Counted from the first letter of the stretch, positions 9,203-18,368 are shown. The stretch: 64,000 nt of DNA from Pseudodesulfovibrio sp. (GCA_016744135.1 JADGEX010000002.1:930001-994000); one strand, 5' to 3'. Notes: generated by a model not told the origin, from the sequence alone. Program-made: numbers and translations.

Positions 9203-10027
9203 TTAGGGCCACATTTCGATCTTGGAAGTCAGCGGGAATGGGTACTTGGAATCCGGGCCGAACCACTTGTCGTAGATCTTCTGGTAGGTACCGTCTCTCC
9301 AAATATCCTGAATGGCGAAGTTGACAGCGTCGCGCCATGCAGAGTCGTCCTGGGGCAGGCCGATGCCGTAAGGTTCGTCAGAAATGAATTCACCAACCAG
9401 TTCGAACTGGCCGGGGACCTTGGCAGCATAGCCGAGCAGCAAGGTGGAGTCTGTGGAGATAGCCTGTACACGACCGGAGCGCAGGGCTTCGAACATGGCG
9501 ACTTCACCGTCGTAACCGACGACCTTAGGGTTGGCGTTGCCCAGAGACTTCAGGTAGGCGGTGGCGTTGACGATGGAGGTGGTTCCCTGCATGGAGCCGA
9601 CCTTCATATTGGCCAGATCGTTGACGTCTTTGACAGTGTCTTTCTTGGCCAGGAATTTCTGACCATCGAAGAAGTAAGTGATGGAGAAATCAATCTTCTC
9701 GTCGCGTACGCGTTTGTGAGTCATGTTTGCCAGAACCATGTCGACCTTGGACGGGTTGGTCTGCACAAAGGAAATACGGGTGTTGTTGTTCACAACGGTT
9801 TTTTCGAGCTTGCAGTCGAGACGCTTTGCAATTTCAGCTGCCATATCGACGTCGAAACCGACCCACTCATTTTTGTCATCAATGAAGCCGAAGGGGATAC
9901 CCTGGTTGGACAAACCGGCTTTGACGACCTTTGTGGACATAACGCGATCGTAGGTCGGACCTGCGAAAGCAACGGAAGCTGCCATGACCAGCAATGCTGC
10001 CATGACGGCGATTTTGAGAACTCTCAT
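9203..10027 (-). CDS. Amino-acid ABC transporter substrate-binding protein, family 3
   Basis: This 274-residue periplasmic protein has a clean Sec signal (MRVLKIAVMAALLVMAASVAFA). The mature part is a bilobed SBP_bac_3 domain: GIPFGFIDDKNEWVGFDVDM, the arginine loop after KRVRDEKIDFS, MKVGSMQGTTS and YGIGLPQDD. Family members bind polar amino acids such as glutamine, glutamate or arginine. Start ATG 10027 has a GGAGAGG site. It lies between the ATPase gene and the fused permease, with terminator-like hairpins on both sides. Confidence 0.92.
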   Translation of the reverse strand: MRVLKIAVMAALLVMAASVAFAGPTYDRVMSTKVVKAGLSNQGIPFGFIDDKNEWVGFDVDMAAEIAKRLDCKLEKTVVNNNTRISFVQTNPSKVDMVLANMTHKRVRDEKIDFSITYFFDGQKFLAKKDTVKDVNDLANMKVGSMQGTTSIVNATAYLKSLGNANPKVVGYDGEVAMFEALRSGRVQAISTDSTLLLGYAAKVPGQFELVGEFISDEPYGIGLPQDDSAWRDAVNFAIQDIWRDGTYQKIYDKWFGPDSKYPFPLTSKIEMWP

Positions 10028-10059
10028 TTACCTCTCCTAATGGTTGAGTCCATAAAAAA

Positions 10060-10090
10060 GCCTTTGGCGGACACTGTGTCCGACAAAGGC
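10060..10090 (-). terminator. Terminator-like hairpin between ATPase and binding-protein genes
   Basis: On the minus strand GCCTTTGTCGGACA pairs with TGTCCGCCAAAGGC and is followed by a run of T, a classic intrinsic terminator shape inside the operon. It should attenuate read-through from the ATPase gene, so the binding-protein gene may also have its own promoter. Confidence 0.7.
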
Positions 10091-10103
10091 AGATATTCTA
10101 TGC

Positions 10104-10832
10104 CTAGTGGCTGAGAATCTTACTCAGGAAATCTTTGGTCCGATCACTCTGTGGATTATTGAAGAATTCCTCAGGCGTGTTTTCTTCGACGAGATTCCCT
10201 TCGTCCATAAAGATGACCCGGTCCGCCACTTCTCGGGCAAAGCCCATTTCGTGGGTGACGCAGATCATGGTCATGCCTTCTCGGGCAAGCGATTTCATGA
10301 CATCCAGAACTTCGTTGATCATTTCCGGGTCAAGTGCGGATGTCGGTTCGTCAAAAAGCATGATTTTGGGTTGCATCGCCAGACCTCGAGCAATGGCGAC
10401 GCGCTGCTGCTGGCCGCCGGAAAGCTGGGATGGATACGCTCCGGCCTTGTCGGGAATGTCTACCTTCTTGAGAAGGTCCATGCCGATGGTTGTGGCTTCG
10501 CCACGGCTCATGCCGCGAACCATGGTAGGCGCCAGCGTGATGTTCTCAATAACCGTCATGTGTGGATAAAGATTGAACTGCTGGAATACAAAACCGACTT
10601 CTGCCCGGAGCAGAGTCATGTTTGTGCGCGGGTCGGATACATTCATTCCGTCGACTGTAATGTCGCCTTCTTGAATCGGCTCCAACCGGTTGATACACCG
10701 AATCATGGTGGATTTGCCGGACCCGGATGGGCCGCAAACGACGACGACTTCGCCTTTGGCAATGTTCAGGTTGATATTTTTGAGGACCTGAAAGTCCCCA
10801 TACCACTTGTTAACGCCTTTGAAAGAAATCAC
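10104..10832 (-). CDS. Polar amino-acid ABC transporter ATP-binding protein (GlnQ type)
   Basis: The 242-residue ATPase has Walker [11 protein letters not shown]-loop [12 protein letters not shown], signature [16 protein letters not shown], Walker [15 protein letters not shown] and switch [14 protein letters not shown]. It powers the fused permease and binding protein encoded just downstream. Start choice: a GTG at 10832 ([13 protein letters not shown]...) lies 6 bases after GGAG and gives the normal length of the family; the longer upstream frame runs into the serine dehydratase gene and is not used. Confidence 0.93.
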   Translation of the reverse strand: MISFKGVNKWYGDFQVLKNINLNIAKGEVVVVCGPSGSGKSTMIRCINRLEPIQEGDITVDGMNVSDPRTNMTLLRAEVGFVFQQFNLYPHMTVIENITLAPTMVRGMSRGEATTIGMDLLKKVDIPDKAGAYPSQLSGGQQQRVAIARGLAMQPKIMLFDEPTSALDPEMINEVLDVMKSLAREGMTMICVTHEMGFAREVADRVIFMDEGNLVEENTPEEFFNNPQSDRTKDFLSKILSH

Positions 10833-10977
10833 ATGTATCTCCAAGAATGGATTATGCTTAAAAGCCAAGGCGTTTTGTAGCAAAATATGGGGCGCTAGGC
10901 AAACAATTTTCGGTTTTGGTTCTATGTCGCCGAAAGATTCTTTGTTTGAAACACGCAGATTTACAATAATGTGAGTC

Positions 10978-12339
10978 CTAGCATTCAGTGACACTCTGTG
11001 CCAGGCCTGCCAATGACGTTTCCTTATATTTGCGGGACATGTCTCGGCCCGTTTGGGCCATGGCCTCGATGGCCTTGTCCAGGTCGACTCTCTGGTACGA
11101 TTCGTCCAAGGTCGTAGCAATGAGATAGGCGTTGTATGCTTTTATGGCGCCCATGGCATTTCGTTCAATGCAAGGGATCTGCACATAACCACCGACCGGA
11201 TCACAGGTCAGGCCAAGATGGTGTTCCATGGCGATTTCTGCGGCATTTTCTGTAACTTGAAAGCGGTACCCACGTGCATAAGCAAGGAGGGCTGCAGCCA
11301 TGGCTGAGGCTACGCCAACTTCGCCCTGACATCCGACTTCGGCACCGGAGATGGATGCGTTGTGTTTGCAGAGAAAGCCGATAGCTATAGCGGCAAGAAG
11401 ACCTTCGTGGAGTTCTTTCTGCAAGGCTCCCATGTGTCGCTTAAGCATGAATATAATGGAAGGGATGACCCCCGCCGCGCCACATGTTGGAGCCGTGACT
11501 ACGCAATGGCCGGAGGCGTTTTCTTCGGAGGCGGCCATGGCGTATGCGTTGAAAGCTTTAACGAATCCCGGTCCTTGAAAATGTTCAGCTTTGGCCTGTT
11601 CATACATGACGGCGGCTTTTCGTTGTAGCCCTATGGGGCCGGGAAGTGCGCCTTTGCTTTGAATTCCCATTTCAACGGCGCGTTCCATAACTTCGACGAT
11701 GTGATCCAGGCCAGCATATATTTCTTCTTCACTCATACCTGTGATGGCTTTTTCATTGGCCAGAATGAGTTCGTGAAGTCGCATGGAGTTGTTTCTCAGA
11801 TGCTCTTTGAGTTGAGCCATGGTTTTATATGGATACATAGGCTCACCACGTTTGGGCTCTTTTCTGCCTTCCCAGTGCAGAAATCCTCCACCAATGGAAT
11901 AGTAAGTGCGTTCAAGTAGTGTCTTGTCTCCTGCCTTGAGCGAAAATATCATGGTGTTTGAATGTGGGTAATCATGCTGAACGGCATCAAAAATCATGTC
12001 ACGGGGACAGTAGGCGAGAGCTTTGCCATCGAGGTCCAATTCAAATTCCTGATCCTTGTTGTCAAATTCTTCCAATACATTAGGGTGACATGTATCGGGG
12101 AGAAAACCGAGCAGGCCGGACATGATTGCCCGGCGTGTGCCGTGACCTTCACCCGTGGCTGACAGGGAACCGAATAGTCGGATGGTCAGTTTATCCGCGC
12201 GTAATCTGTCTTCGTTTGGAAGATTGCGGACAAGTTTCATAAAGTAATAGCCCGCCTTCATAGGACCAATGGTGTGAGAACTGGATGGGCCGGGGCCGAT
12301 CTTTAAAAGCTGGAATATGGATGTCTTGACTGGTGGCAT
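10978..12339 (-). CDS. sdaA: L-serine ammonia-lyase (dehydratase), single-chain iron-sulfur type
   Basis: The 453-residue enzyme converts L-serine to pyruvate and ammonia using an oxygen-labile [4Fe-4S] cluster. The N-terminal beta domain starts with the family hallmark [16 protein letters not shown]. The C-terminal alpha domain carries the cluster cysteines in [26 protein letters not shown] and [20 protein letters not shown]. Its length matches single-chain SdaA. It is 145 bp upstream of the amino-acid ABC transporter and on the same strand, so a shared transcript is possible and the transporter may feed it. That link is inference. Confidence 0.95.
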   Translation of the reverse strand: MPPVKTSIFQLLKIGPGPSSSHTIGPMKAGYYFMKLVRNLPNEDRLRADKLTIRLFGSLSATGEGHGTRRAIMSGLLGFLPDTCHPNVLEEFDNKDQEFELDLDGKALAYCPRDMIFDAVQHDYPHSNTMIFSLKAGDKTLLERTYYSIGGGFLHWEGRKEPKRGEPMYPYKTMAQLKEHLRNNSMRLHELILANEKAITGMSEEEIYAGLDHIVEVMERAVEMGIQSKGALPGPIGLQRKAAVMYEQAKAEHFQGPGFVKAFNAYAMAASEENASGHCVVTAPTCGAAGVIPSIIFMLKRHMGALQKELHEGLLAAIAIGFLCKHNASISGAEVGCQGEVGVASAMAAALLAYARGYRFQVTENAAEIAMEHHLGLTCDPVGGYVQIPCIERNAMGAIKAYNAYLIATTLDESYQRVDLDKAIEAMAQTGRDMSRKYKETSLAGLAQSVTEC

Positions 12340-12497
12340 AATAGTTCCGTTTGTTGTGTTCTGATTTTGACGATGGTTAGAATACGATAAGACGGAAAAG
12401 AGGAGAAGTCTTTTTCGTTGGAATAAATATTGTATTCATGTCAGTTCAACAGACTGTATTTTGACATGTGTATTTTTATAGCACGAGAGGGCACGAT

Positions 12498-14126
12498 TTG
12501 AAGGATTATCTGCTTTTTGGGACACGAGGCCATAACCATCTGCTTGCTGCTGCACAGAAAGCCTTTGCCTTGGCCAATGGAGCCGGTGCTGAAGCTCCTT
12601 CATTGATAGAACTCGGGTCTCGACTTTTCTGCATGGCTTGGGCGGAGTTCCCTCTGAACGCGCCGTTAGCAGGAGAAGTCGTAAAGCTTTATGAAGGAAT
12701 TCCTGCTGTCAGGCAAATTTTGACGCCTCATTCCGTGGCGGTTGCCAAACGTATTGCTTTGTCAGGTCATGGAGAAGGTAGCCTCGAAGCTCCTGTCCTT
12801 TTTGCCCAAGGGCAATATACAGCGCTTGATGAGTGTCTGATGAACTCGGCCTTTGAGGGTATGGTGTTGCCTGTTGTCCGACAGGCGATGTTGTATCAGG
12901 GGCTTCTTTCAAAGTGGGGCTGGCTGGAAGGTTTTATTCAGCGTGTTCTCGTATCGGTGGAGCCGGACCTTGCACAGTTGTTGCTGGCAGAATCTCTGTT
13001 GGCGCACGGGAAATGCAAAGGGGCGGTCAGGGCGTATGAACCGTTGTTGGAAAAGTTTGGGCTGACGATTGTCGGGTTTAATCTTGCTACGGCCTATGCC
13101 AACATCGGTCAAAAAGAAAAGGCCATGACTTTGCTTCGGGACTTGTTGGAAGAATTCCCTCAACACACGTCCGCCTTGTTGTTTATGGACAGGTTGGCCT
13201 TTCCTGCGAAAAGAGATGTTCGTTTGGATGGGAAGTGTGTGGTGTGTATCTATTCATATAATAAAGCGGATGAACTTGGCCGAACGCTTGAAAGCGTACT
13301 GGCTTCCGATTTGAGCAAGAATGTCGGAGATATTTCCGTGCGAGTGCTTGTGAATGGCAGCCAAGACGAGAGTCTGGAAATTGTCAAAACGGTTCAGTCC
13401 CGTTTTGATGGTGAGTTGGATATCGTTGACCTTCCTGTAAATGTGGGAGCGCCTGCGGCACGCAACTGGCTGATAGATGCTGCCGGGAAAGATGGGGCCG
13501 AGTGGGTTGTTTTTCTCGATGATGATGTCATCGTTCCGCACGATTGGCTGCTTGGTCTCGCGGCTGGAACAAAAGAATTCCCTGATGCCGGTGTTTGGGG
13601 ATGCAGAGTTCACGACGCTGTTTCCCCCTGTATTACACAGCATGCGGACGGTTTTGTCTTGAGTCGTGAAGATGCCGCGAAACAGGACAGGCGGGTCGTG
13701 CTTCATGAACCTTCGACAGAGTGTTTGATTCCGTCACAGTTGAGTTATCGACGGTATGCGTCTTCAGTGACTGGATGTTGTCATCTCTTTAGGGTTGAGG
13801 AATTGCAAAAGAGAAAGGGGTTCAACCTGCTTTTTTCTCCTAGTCAGTTCGATGATCTGGATATGGATTTGCGAATGCTTTGTGATGGCAAACCGGCTGC
13901 ATATCTCGGAGATGTTGATATTACTCATTTACGTGTTTCAAACCATCTTCAGGCGTTGTCCGAAGCGGCAGAGCGGCAGAGCTGCAATCATCGACAGCTG
14001 TTGGAAGACAGGCACGAAAGTCATCTTGACTTCATACTCACCACGCAGTTTACATACCTTCAGGCGGATATTGCTACCAAAAGGGCACGGCTTCAGAAAG
14101 CCGGATTGCTCCCCGATGATTCGTGA
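12498..14126 (+). CDS. TPR-containing family 2 glycosyltransferase
   Basis: The N-terminal half (to about residue 230) is helical and TPR-like (LLAHGKCKGAVRAYEPLLEKFGL..., TAYANIGQKEKAMTLLRDLLEE). The C-terminal half is a GT-A glycosyltransferase domain: VVCIYSYNKADELGRTLESVL, VNVGAPAARNWLID, and the metal/nucleotide-sugar motif VVFLDDDVIVPHDW. Start: TTG 12498 has GAGAGG seven bases upstream; an in-frame GTG at 12468 is the alternative. The gene is monocistronic, followed by a strong terminator. It probably glycosylates a cell-surface molecule or protein; donor and acceptor are unknown. Confidence 0.8.
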   Translation: MKDYLLFGTRGHNHLLAAAQKAFALANGAGAEAPSLIELGSRLFCMAWAEFPLNAPLAGEVVKLYEGIPAVRQILTPHSVAVAKRIALSGHGEGSLEAPVLFAQGQYTALDECLMNSAFEGMVLPVVRQAMLYQGLLSKWGWLEGFIQRVLVSVEPDLAQLLLAESLLAHGKCKGAVRAYEPLLEKFGLTIVGFNLATAYANIGQKEKAMTLLRDLLEEFPQHTSALLFMDRLAFPAKRDVRLDGKCVVCIYSYNKADELGRTLESVLASDLSKNVGDISVRVLVNGSQDESLEIVKTVQSRFDGELDIVDLPVNVGAPAARNWLIDAAGKDGAEWVVFLDDDVIVPHDWLLGLAAGTKEFPDAGVWGCRVHDAVSPCITQHADGFVLSREDAAKQDRRVVLHEPSTECLIPSQLSYRRYASSVTGCCHLFRVEELQKRKGFNLLFSPSQFDDLDMDLRMLCDGKPAAYLGDVDITHLRVSNHLQALSEAAERQSCNHRQLLEDRHESHLDFILTTQFTYLQADIATKRARLQKAGLLPDDS

Positions 14127-14176
14127 TGTTTTTTTTGATTGAGTCGTATGAAAGTAGCGTGATTATTAATGCCAAG

Positions 14177-14213
14177 AAAAAGGGTTTGCGTCTTATTGAC
14201 GCAAACCCTTTTT
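14177..14213. terminator. Bidirectional rho-independent terminator
   Basis: AAAAAGGGTTTGCGTC pairs with GACGCAAACCCTTTTT around a TTATT loop, between the convergent glycosyltransferase and lipoprotein genes. Confidence 0.88.
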
Positions 14214-14230
14214 CTTTTTGAGTTCTGTTT

Positions 14231-15262
14231 CTATTTTAATTTTGTTGTTCCGGCTATTTTCCCACTGATCAACACATGAGCGTATAGTTTGGAGTTGACT
14301 TTTTTTAAACTGAATGGCGCGACGACAACAGGCCAATCCCGTCCTGTGGCGTACATCGGCTTCATAGTGGCTTTTCTGTCATTGTCTTTTCTGGTGCTGA
14401 ACTCTGAGAGTCCAATCTGGATCGGGGTGTCTTTCGGGAGTTGATCCATAAAGTAAATCAGAGCGAGATATTTTCCACCGCTTTTTGCTCTAGCAGCGAA
14501 TTGGGCAGCAGGAATTGCTTTGATTCTTACTGTTTCCAAGCTGTTGAATCCTTTAAGATATGTGTCCGGTGCACTTTTCGCCACGACTTCATCAATGAAG
14601 TATATTTCAAATCGTGGGGTTGTTGAATATATCGGAGCAGATATCAATCCAGTGAATTCCTGGAATTCCATCCCTTGTGCCATTGCCATGGCTGTTTGCG
14701 GGCCGAGGACACCATCTGGAGTGAGTCCTGCTGAAGTCTGGAAAGTCTTGATAGATTCCATGGTTTGTTGTTGCATTTCCGGTGTGCAGTTTTCCATGGT
14801 GGTCTTATATTCGGCGACCATATTTTTAGACACTGTTGTTGCTTCCTGTCCCGTGGGGTGGCGAAGGGTGTACGTCACCATATCAAGCATGGAGGCTTTT
14901 CGACCCAGCGAGTCTTGGTATTCGCATAAGACTTCCACGGCAATGTCGCCGTTTTGAAGCTGGCGAATACCAGTGACGCCTTCCTGAGTAACGGAAAATC
15001 CAGATGCGGGTTGGGCGAGTGTCACTGTCGCATCTGGAGCCATGGAGATAACGCCGTTTTGTGGAAGAATTCCTTTTTTTGCCAATGCCAGCGTCGTCAC
15101 AGCTACTTGTTCATCTGGATAAAGGGATTTTTCGCCAGTTATTTGCGGTTGATAAGCCGGTGTAGCCGGAGCCTTTGTTGATGAACCGCTAGTAACACAT
15201 CCTGAGGTGAAGCCTAGGATTACCAAAAGCGCAATGAAGAGAAAGATGGATTTGATGTTCAT
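14231..15262 (-). CDS. Lipoprotein with a peptidoglycan-binding-like repeat
   Basis: The 343-residue protein has a lipoprotein signal (MNIKSIFLFIALLVILGFTSGC, lipobox TSGC). A PG_binding_1-like segment lies at about residues 168-193 (IKTFQTSAGLTPDGVLGPQTAMAM). The C-terminal 130 residues form an unassigned, probably beta-rich domain. No catalytic motif was recognised. It begins 13 bp after the exported protein at 15276 on the same strand, so the two are likely co-transcribed envelope proteins. Function unknown. Confidence 0.75.
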   Translation of the reverse strand: MNIKSIFLFIALLVILGFTSGCVTSGSSTKAPATPAYQPQITGEKSLYPDEQVAVTTLALAKKGILPQNGVISMAPDATVTLAQPASGFSVTQEGVTGIRQLQNGDIAVEVLCEYQDSLGRKASMLDMVTYTLRHPTGQEATTVSKNMVAEYKTTMENCTPEMQQQTMESIKTFQTSAGLTPDGVLGPQTAMAMAQGMEFQEFTGLISAPIYSTTPRFEIYFIDEVVAKSAPDTYLKGFNSLETVRIKAIPAAQFAARAKSGGKYLALIYFMDQLPKDTPIQIGLSEFSTRKDNDRKATMKPMYATGRDWPVVVAPFSLKKVNSKLYAHVLISGKIAGTTKLK

Positions 15263-15275
15263 TATGATCTCCTCA

Positions 15276-15773
15276 TTAATATCGCCGGTTGGAGCGGCTC
15301 GCTTGTTGTCGTTGCCGCTCCTTTCCTGCTCGGTAAATTGCCATCATTGCGTACGCCTGTCGCGTGTTGATCGCACCATTTGCCATCATGTTTTCAAGGA
15401 CAAAGGCGAGTTTTCGTTCATCCGGAGATACATCAAGAGTCTCATCCCAGGCGATAGCGGACACGGCTCGACCTTCACCTTTTTTGTCATGATAGTCTCC
15501 ATGGTAGCCGCCGCGGACATCAGCCTGTTCCTCTGCTACATCAGCTTCAAATTGAGCTTGGTATGAAGCGTGGTTTGTAATGCCGTTGGAGTATGGGGCG
15601 TATGTGTCTATTGCTCCAAAAGAGGCTCCACAACCGGAATTTGCGTCTCGTTCAAAGGCTCCTGTTCCCCCTCCGCCCCCTCCGTATGCCCAGACAAAGG
15701 ACGCAGAGAATACCATGGCTGTCACAAGGAGGAAAAGAGGCAGTCCTTGAGTCCGAGGTTTGGATGCACGCAT
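15276..15773 (-). CDS. Exported hypothetical protein with Gly-rich N-terminus
   Basis: The 165-residue protein has a signal peptide (FLLVTAMVFSASFVWA) followed by YGGGGGGTGAF. A middle region has charged and aromatic residues, and the C-terminal helix is rich in Arg and Gln (AGKERQRQQASRSNRRY). I do not recognise a family. It is first in a likely two-gene operon with the downstream lipoprotein, so it may act with it in the envelope. It is divergent from the nickel superoxide dismutase. Confidence 0.6.
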   Translation of the reverse strand: MRASKPRTQGLPLFLLVTAMVFSASFVWAYGGGGGGTGAFERDANSGCGASFGAIDTYAPYSNGITNHASYQAQFEADVAEEQADVRGGYHGDYHDKKGEGRAVSAIAWDETLDVSPDERKLAFVLENMMANGAINTRQAYAMMAIYRAGKERQRQQASRSNRRY

Positions 15774-15962
15774 AAACTTCTCCTTTTAAAAAGTGAATAA
15801 TGGATCATGGGTGTGCGCGGCGAAGAAACGTAAAGGTGAGAAAACCCAAGTTACACTATCATTATTAAGAGATTTTCACCAGTGGGGGTATGGAATTATG
15901 CATGAGGCAGCATGAAAGGGGGGGCGTTTGTTTGAGCGTGAATGAAATTATGACTTTGAAAC

Positions 15963-15991
15963 TGGACGCATTCACGACAAATCCGTATAAA
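15963..15991 (+). promoter_or_regulatory. Candidate sigma-70 promoter for sodN
   Basis: TGGACG (-35-like) and TATAAA (-10-like) are separated by exactly 17 bases and lie 43 bp before the sodN start codon. Pattern match only. Confidence 0.45.
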
Positions 15992-16033
15992 ATAGTGTTT
16001 AGGTGTAATAACTTTGTTCAAGGAGATTCGAGT

Positions 16034-16486
16034 ATGAGAATTGTACAAATGGTGGGGATGTGCGTTGTTGTCTGTCTCTCTGTCATGATTCTCCCTCGAC
16101 AAGCGCAGACCCATTGTCAGGTACCATGCGGTATTTATGACGATAATGCGCGTGTCGTTGCCATGATGGAAGATGTGACGACAGTTCGTAAAGCAGTGAC
16201 CATGCTTAATGAGTTGGTCGCAAAGACTGACGTTCAATCAAAACAGCAGTTCACTCGTTGGGTCATGAACAAGGAAACTCATTCACAGAGAATAATCAGC
16301 GCGATAGCAGATTATTTTTTGACCCAGCGCGTCAAACCCGATCAAAAAGATTATGTTGAGCGTTTAAAAAAACATCATGCCGTCATTGTGGCCGCCATGA
16401 AAGTCAAACAGAACGCCACCATGGAACCTGTCGATGTTCTGGAAAAGTGTGTGAAAGCATTGTTGGAGTATTATCCCGAAAAGTAA
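16034..16486 (+). CDS. sodN: Nickel superoxide dismutase with an N-terminal export signal
   Basis: The 150-residue protein contains the Ni-hook sequence HCQVPCGIY (H27, C28, C32, Y35), which is the diagnostic HCXXPCGXY motif of Ni-SOD. The rest is the expected four-helix domain (ARVVAMMEDVTTVRKAV..., LEKCVKALLEYYP). In Ni-SOD the histidine must become the mature N-terminus because its amino group ligates nickel. Here it is preceded by a hydrophobic Sec-like signal (MVGMCVVVCLSVMILPRQAQT) instead of a short propeptide, so the enzyme is probably periplasmic and signal cleavage could expose the histidine. No sodX-like protease gene is adjacent. Start ATG 16034 has AAGGAG upstream. Confidence 0.88.
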   Translation: MRIVQMVGMCVVVCLSVMILPRQAQTHCQVPCGIYDDNARVVAMMEDVTTVRKAVTMLNELVAKTDVQSKQQFTRWVMNKETHSQRIISAIADYFLTQRVKPDQKDYVERLKKHHAVIVAAMKVKQNATMEPVDVLEKCVKALLEYYPEK

Positions 16487-16509
16487 TTTTCAGACGATTT
16501 TAAAAATAT

Positions 16510-16549
16510 AAAAAGGGGTTTGTGACGGTTGAGTCGCAAATCCCTTTTT
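16510..16549. terminator. Terminator after sodN
   Basis: An imperfect stem AAAAAGGGGTTTGTGAC / GTCGCAAATCCCTTTTT is followed by T-rich sequence just after the sodN stop. The remaining bases up to 16818 show no credible gene; GGAGTTAG just before 16819 is the next gene's ribosome site. Confidence 0.75.
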
Positions 16550-16818
16550 GAGGTGTGCAGACCTTATGGTCGCGAATGAACATACCAACGATGATAATAT
16601 ACTTCGTGATGTGTGTGGGACGTTTCGTGTGACAATAATGCTGGATATGAGCGTGATATATTGGGTTATGGAGTGTCGTAGATGGTTGTTTCTGAGTATC
16701 ATGGGGAGAAAATGGATTTATTCATGGGCTTACGGGGCTTTGTTTTTATTAAGACACCCCTTGAAATAGATGAATCTGTAAAGTAGCTCTTTGGCAACAA
16801 CGAGGAATTGGAGTTAGA

Positions 16819-17610
16819 ATGAAAATTGCTGTTCCGAGCACGCTTCCCAATTTGGATGGTCTCGTCGAATGCAAGTTGGGTACTGCAGCCTATTTATTAG
16901 TGGTAGATACCGAGGATATGTCTTTCGAGGTGGTGGAAGGCCCTCCTCGTTCTTCCGGAGCAGGGGCAGGGCTCATGATTTTGACGCAGGTGGTCAACAT
17001 GGGCGTGCAGGTCGTTCTTGTGGAATATATTGCTCAAAATATTATCGGGGTTTTAAAAAAACAAGGTATTGAAGTCGTTCCTTCAGTATCCGGCCCTGTT
17101 GCTGAGGCGATAGCTACGTATATGCAGTCGCGATCGTCCTTGGGTGAGAAGGAAGAGACAACGGATGGCGAAGACGCCGTTTCCAAGCAGGTCGTATGGA
17201 TTGAAGCTTTGCGTAAGGGAGGACAGCAGTTCTCTACACTTTTGCCCCGCCTTGTGGGGGTAATTTTGCTTTTAGGGTTGTTTCGTGGGTTTGTCTCGGA
17301 ACAAACACTGCTTTCGTTGTTTTCGAATTCGCCGTTGTATGACGCTGTGTGTGGAGCTTCCATTGGAAGTTTGTTGGCTGGGAATCCCGTGAATAGTTAT
17401 ATCATTGGGAAAAGCTTGTTGAGTGCGGGCGTGGGAGTCGCCGGGGCAGCGGCTTTGATGTTTGCCTGGGTCAATGTTGGAATCATTCAACTCCCGGCTG
17501 AAGTGGCGGCCCTCGGCATGCGTTTTGCTCTGGTGCGCAATATCGCTGGGTTTATTCTGGCTATTCTCATGTCGTTACTTTTCCTCCTGTTGGAAGGGGG
17601 CGTAGTATGA
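16819..17610 (+). CDS. NifX/dinitrogenase-cofactor-like domain fused to half of a membrane permease
   Basis: The 263-residue protein has two parts. Residues 1 to about 105 form a soluble dinitrogenase iron-molybdenum cofactor (NifX/NafY-like) domain: MKIAVPSTLPNLDGLVECKL, LVVDTEDMSFEVV, GAGLMILTQVVNMGVQVVLV. Residues about 150-263 are four or so membrane helices of the YraQ/DUF318 permease type, with the motif AGNPVNSYIIGKSL. The gene overlaps the next by 4 bp (ATGA), and that gene supplies the second permease half. Possible roles are metal-cofactor or thiol-linked export, but the substrate is unknown. Confidence 0.75.
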   Translation: MKIAVPSTLPNLDGLVECKLGTAAYLLVVDTEDMSFEVVEGPPRSSGAGAGLMILTQVVNMGVQVVLVEYIAQNIIGVLKKQGIEVVPSVSGPVAEAIATYMQSRSSLGEKEETTDGEDAVSKQVVWIEALRKGGQQFSTLLPRLVGVILLLGLFRGFVSEQTLLSLFSNSPLYDAVCGASIGSLLAGNPVNSYIIGKSLLSAGVGVAGAAALMFAWVNVGIIQLPAEVAALGMRFALVRNIAGFILAILMSLLFLLLEGGVV

Positions 17611-18158
17611 GCCAGAATTCCATTTTCCCTTTTTCTTTGCCCTCAATGGCCGTCATGAGACCGTGGTTATTTCCTTTGGGAGTTAGCTTGCTCTATGGCC
17701 TCGGTTTTCTTTTAGAACCAGAAAACACAGAGCACTCATTACATATCTGTGTAGACATGTTTCAGCAGTTGACGTTGCCCATGCTTTTCGCCGTTGTCAT
17801 GATGGTGGTCTTTAATAGATTCCTGTCCCCAGCTGTGGTCGCTCGTTTTTTAGGGCGCAGTGCTGGTGCCAAGGGGGTCGTGCTGTCTTCTTTGGCTGGA
17901 ATCTTATCCATGGGACCAGTCTATGCGTGGTATCCGCTTTTTAAAACGTTGCGGGATAAAGGCGCATCGGTTTTCCACGTTGCCAATTTTGTCGGCTGCC
18001 GTTCCATCAAACCGGCATTGCTTCCCATTGTGGTAAGCTCTTTTGGCTGGCGATTTACCATACTCTTTCTCTTGATGAGCTTCGCTATAGCTTTGAGTGT
18101 AGCCTGCATCGTGAGTCTGGTTTGCACTGATCATGAGAAAAAGGAATCTGTGAGATGA
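17607..18158 (+). CDS. Second half of a split permease (DUF318-like)
   Basis: This 183-residue integral membrane protein has about four helices and a conserved-looking loop, GPVYAWYPLFKTLRDKGAS. That loop resembles the motif of the partner at 16819, as expected for two halves of one permease. It is translationally coupled to that partner. No terminator is obvious before the island boundary near 18.3 kb. Function unknown. Confidence 0.68.
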   Translation: MSQNSIFPFSLPSMAVMRPWLFPLGVSLLYGLGFLLEPENTEHSLHICVDMFQQLTLPMLFAVVMMVVFNRFLSPAVVARFLGRSAGAKGVVLSSLAGILSMGPVYAWYPLFKTLRDKGASVFHVANFVGCRSIKPALLPIVVSSFGWRFTILFLLMSFAIALSVACIVSLVCTDHEKKESVR

Positions 18159-18273
18159 AATATCTTTAAAGGCGTATGAATCGAAGGAGAAAGAATTTCC
18201 CTTATCTGCATAATTTTTCAATATACGCCGTAATAGGGCGTCGCATGAGAACAATTAAAAATAAAAAAGAAAA

Positions 18274-18300
18274 GGGACTTACGAAAAAATCGTAAGTGCC
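18274..18300 (-). terminator. Terminator hairpin beside the degenerate tRNA-Pro fragment
   Basis: On the minus strand GGCACTTACGA / TCGTAAGTCCC forms a stem followed by a T-rich run. Hairpins occupy the same position at 36475-36501 and 47687-47713, so this is probably the original tRNA-Pro terminator, displaced by island insertion. Confidence 0.65.
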
Positions 18301-18368
18301 TTGATTTATTTGGTTGGGATGAGAGGATTTGAACCTCCGATCTCTGCGTCCCGAAGACTGAGGGAGGC
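18299..18368 (-). repeat. Degenerate tRNA-Pro 3' fragment: old attachment site (island A left end)
   Basis: Bases 18299-18354 match the tRNA-Pro(CGG) 3' half and its flank at 47712-47767 with two C-to-T differences. Beyond the anticodon loop the match breaks, then resumes for 8 bases (CTCAGTCT on the minus strand) after a gap equal to a 15-base deletion of the tRNA. It cannot encode a tRNA. It is best read as the far attachment-site copy of an earlier integration. Confidence 0.75.

Noticed and set aside
16548-16769. 73-codon frame after sodN
   Set aside because: It starts inside or next to the terminator, has no ribosome site, and its composition does not look like a protein.
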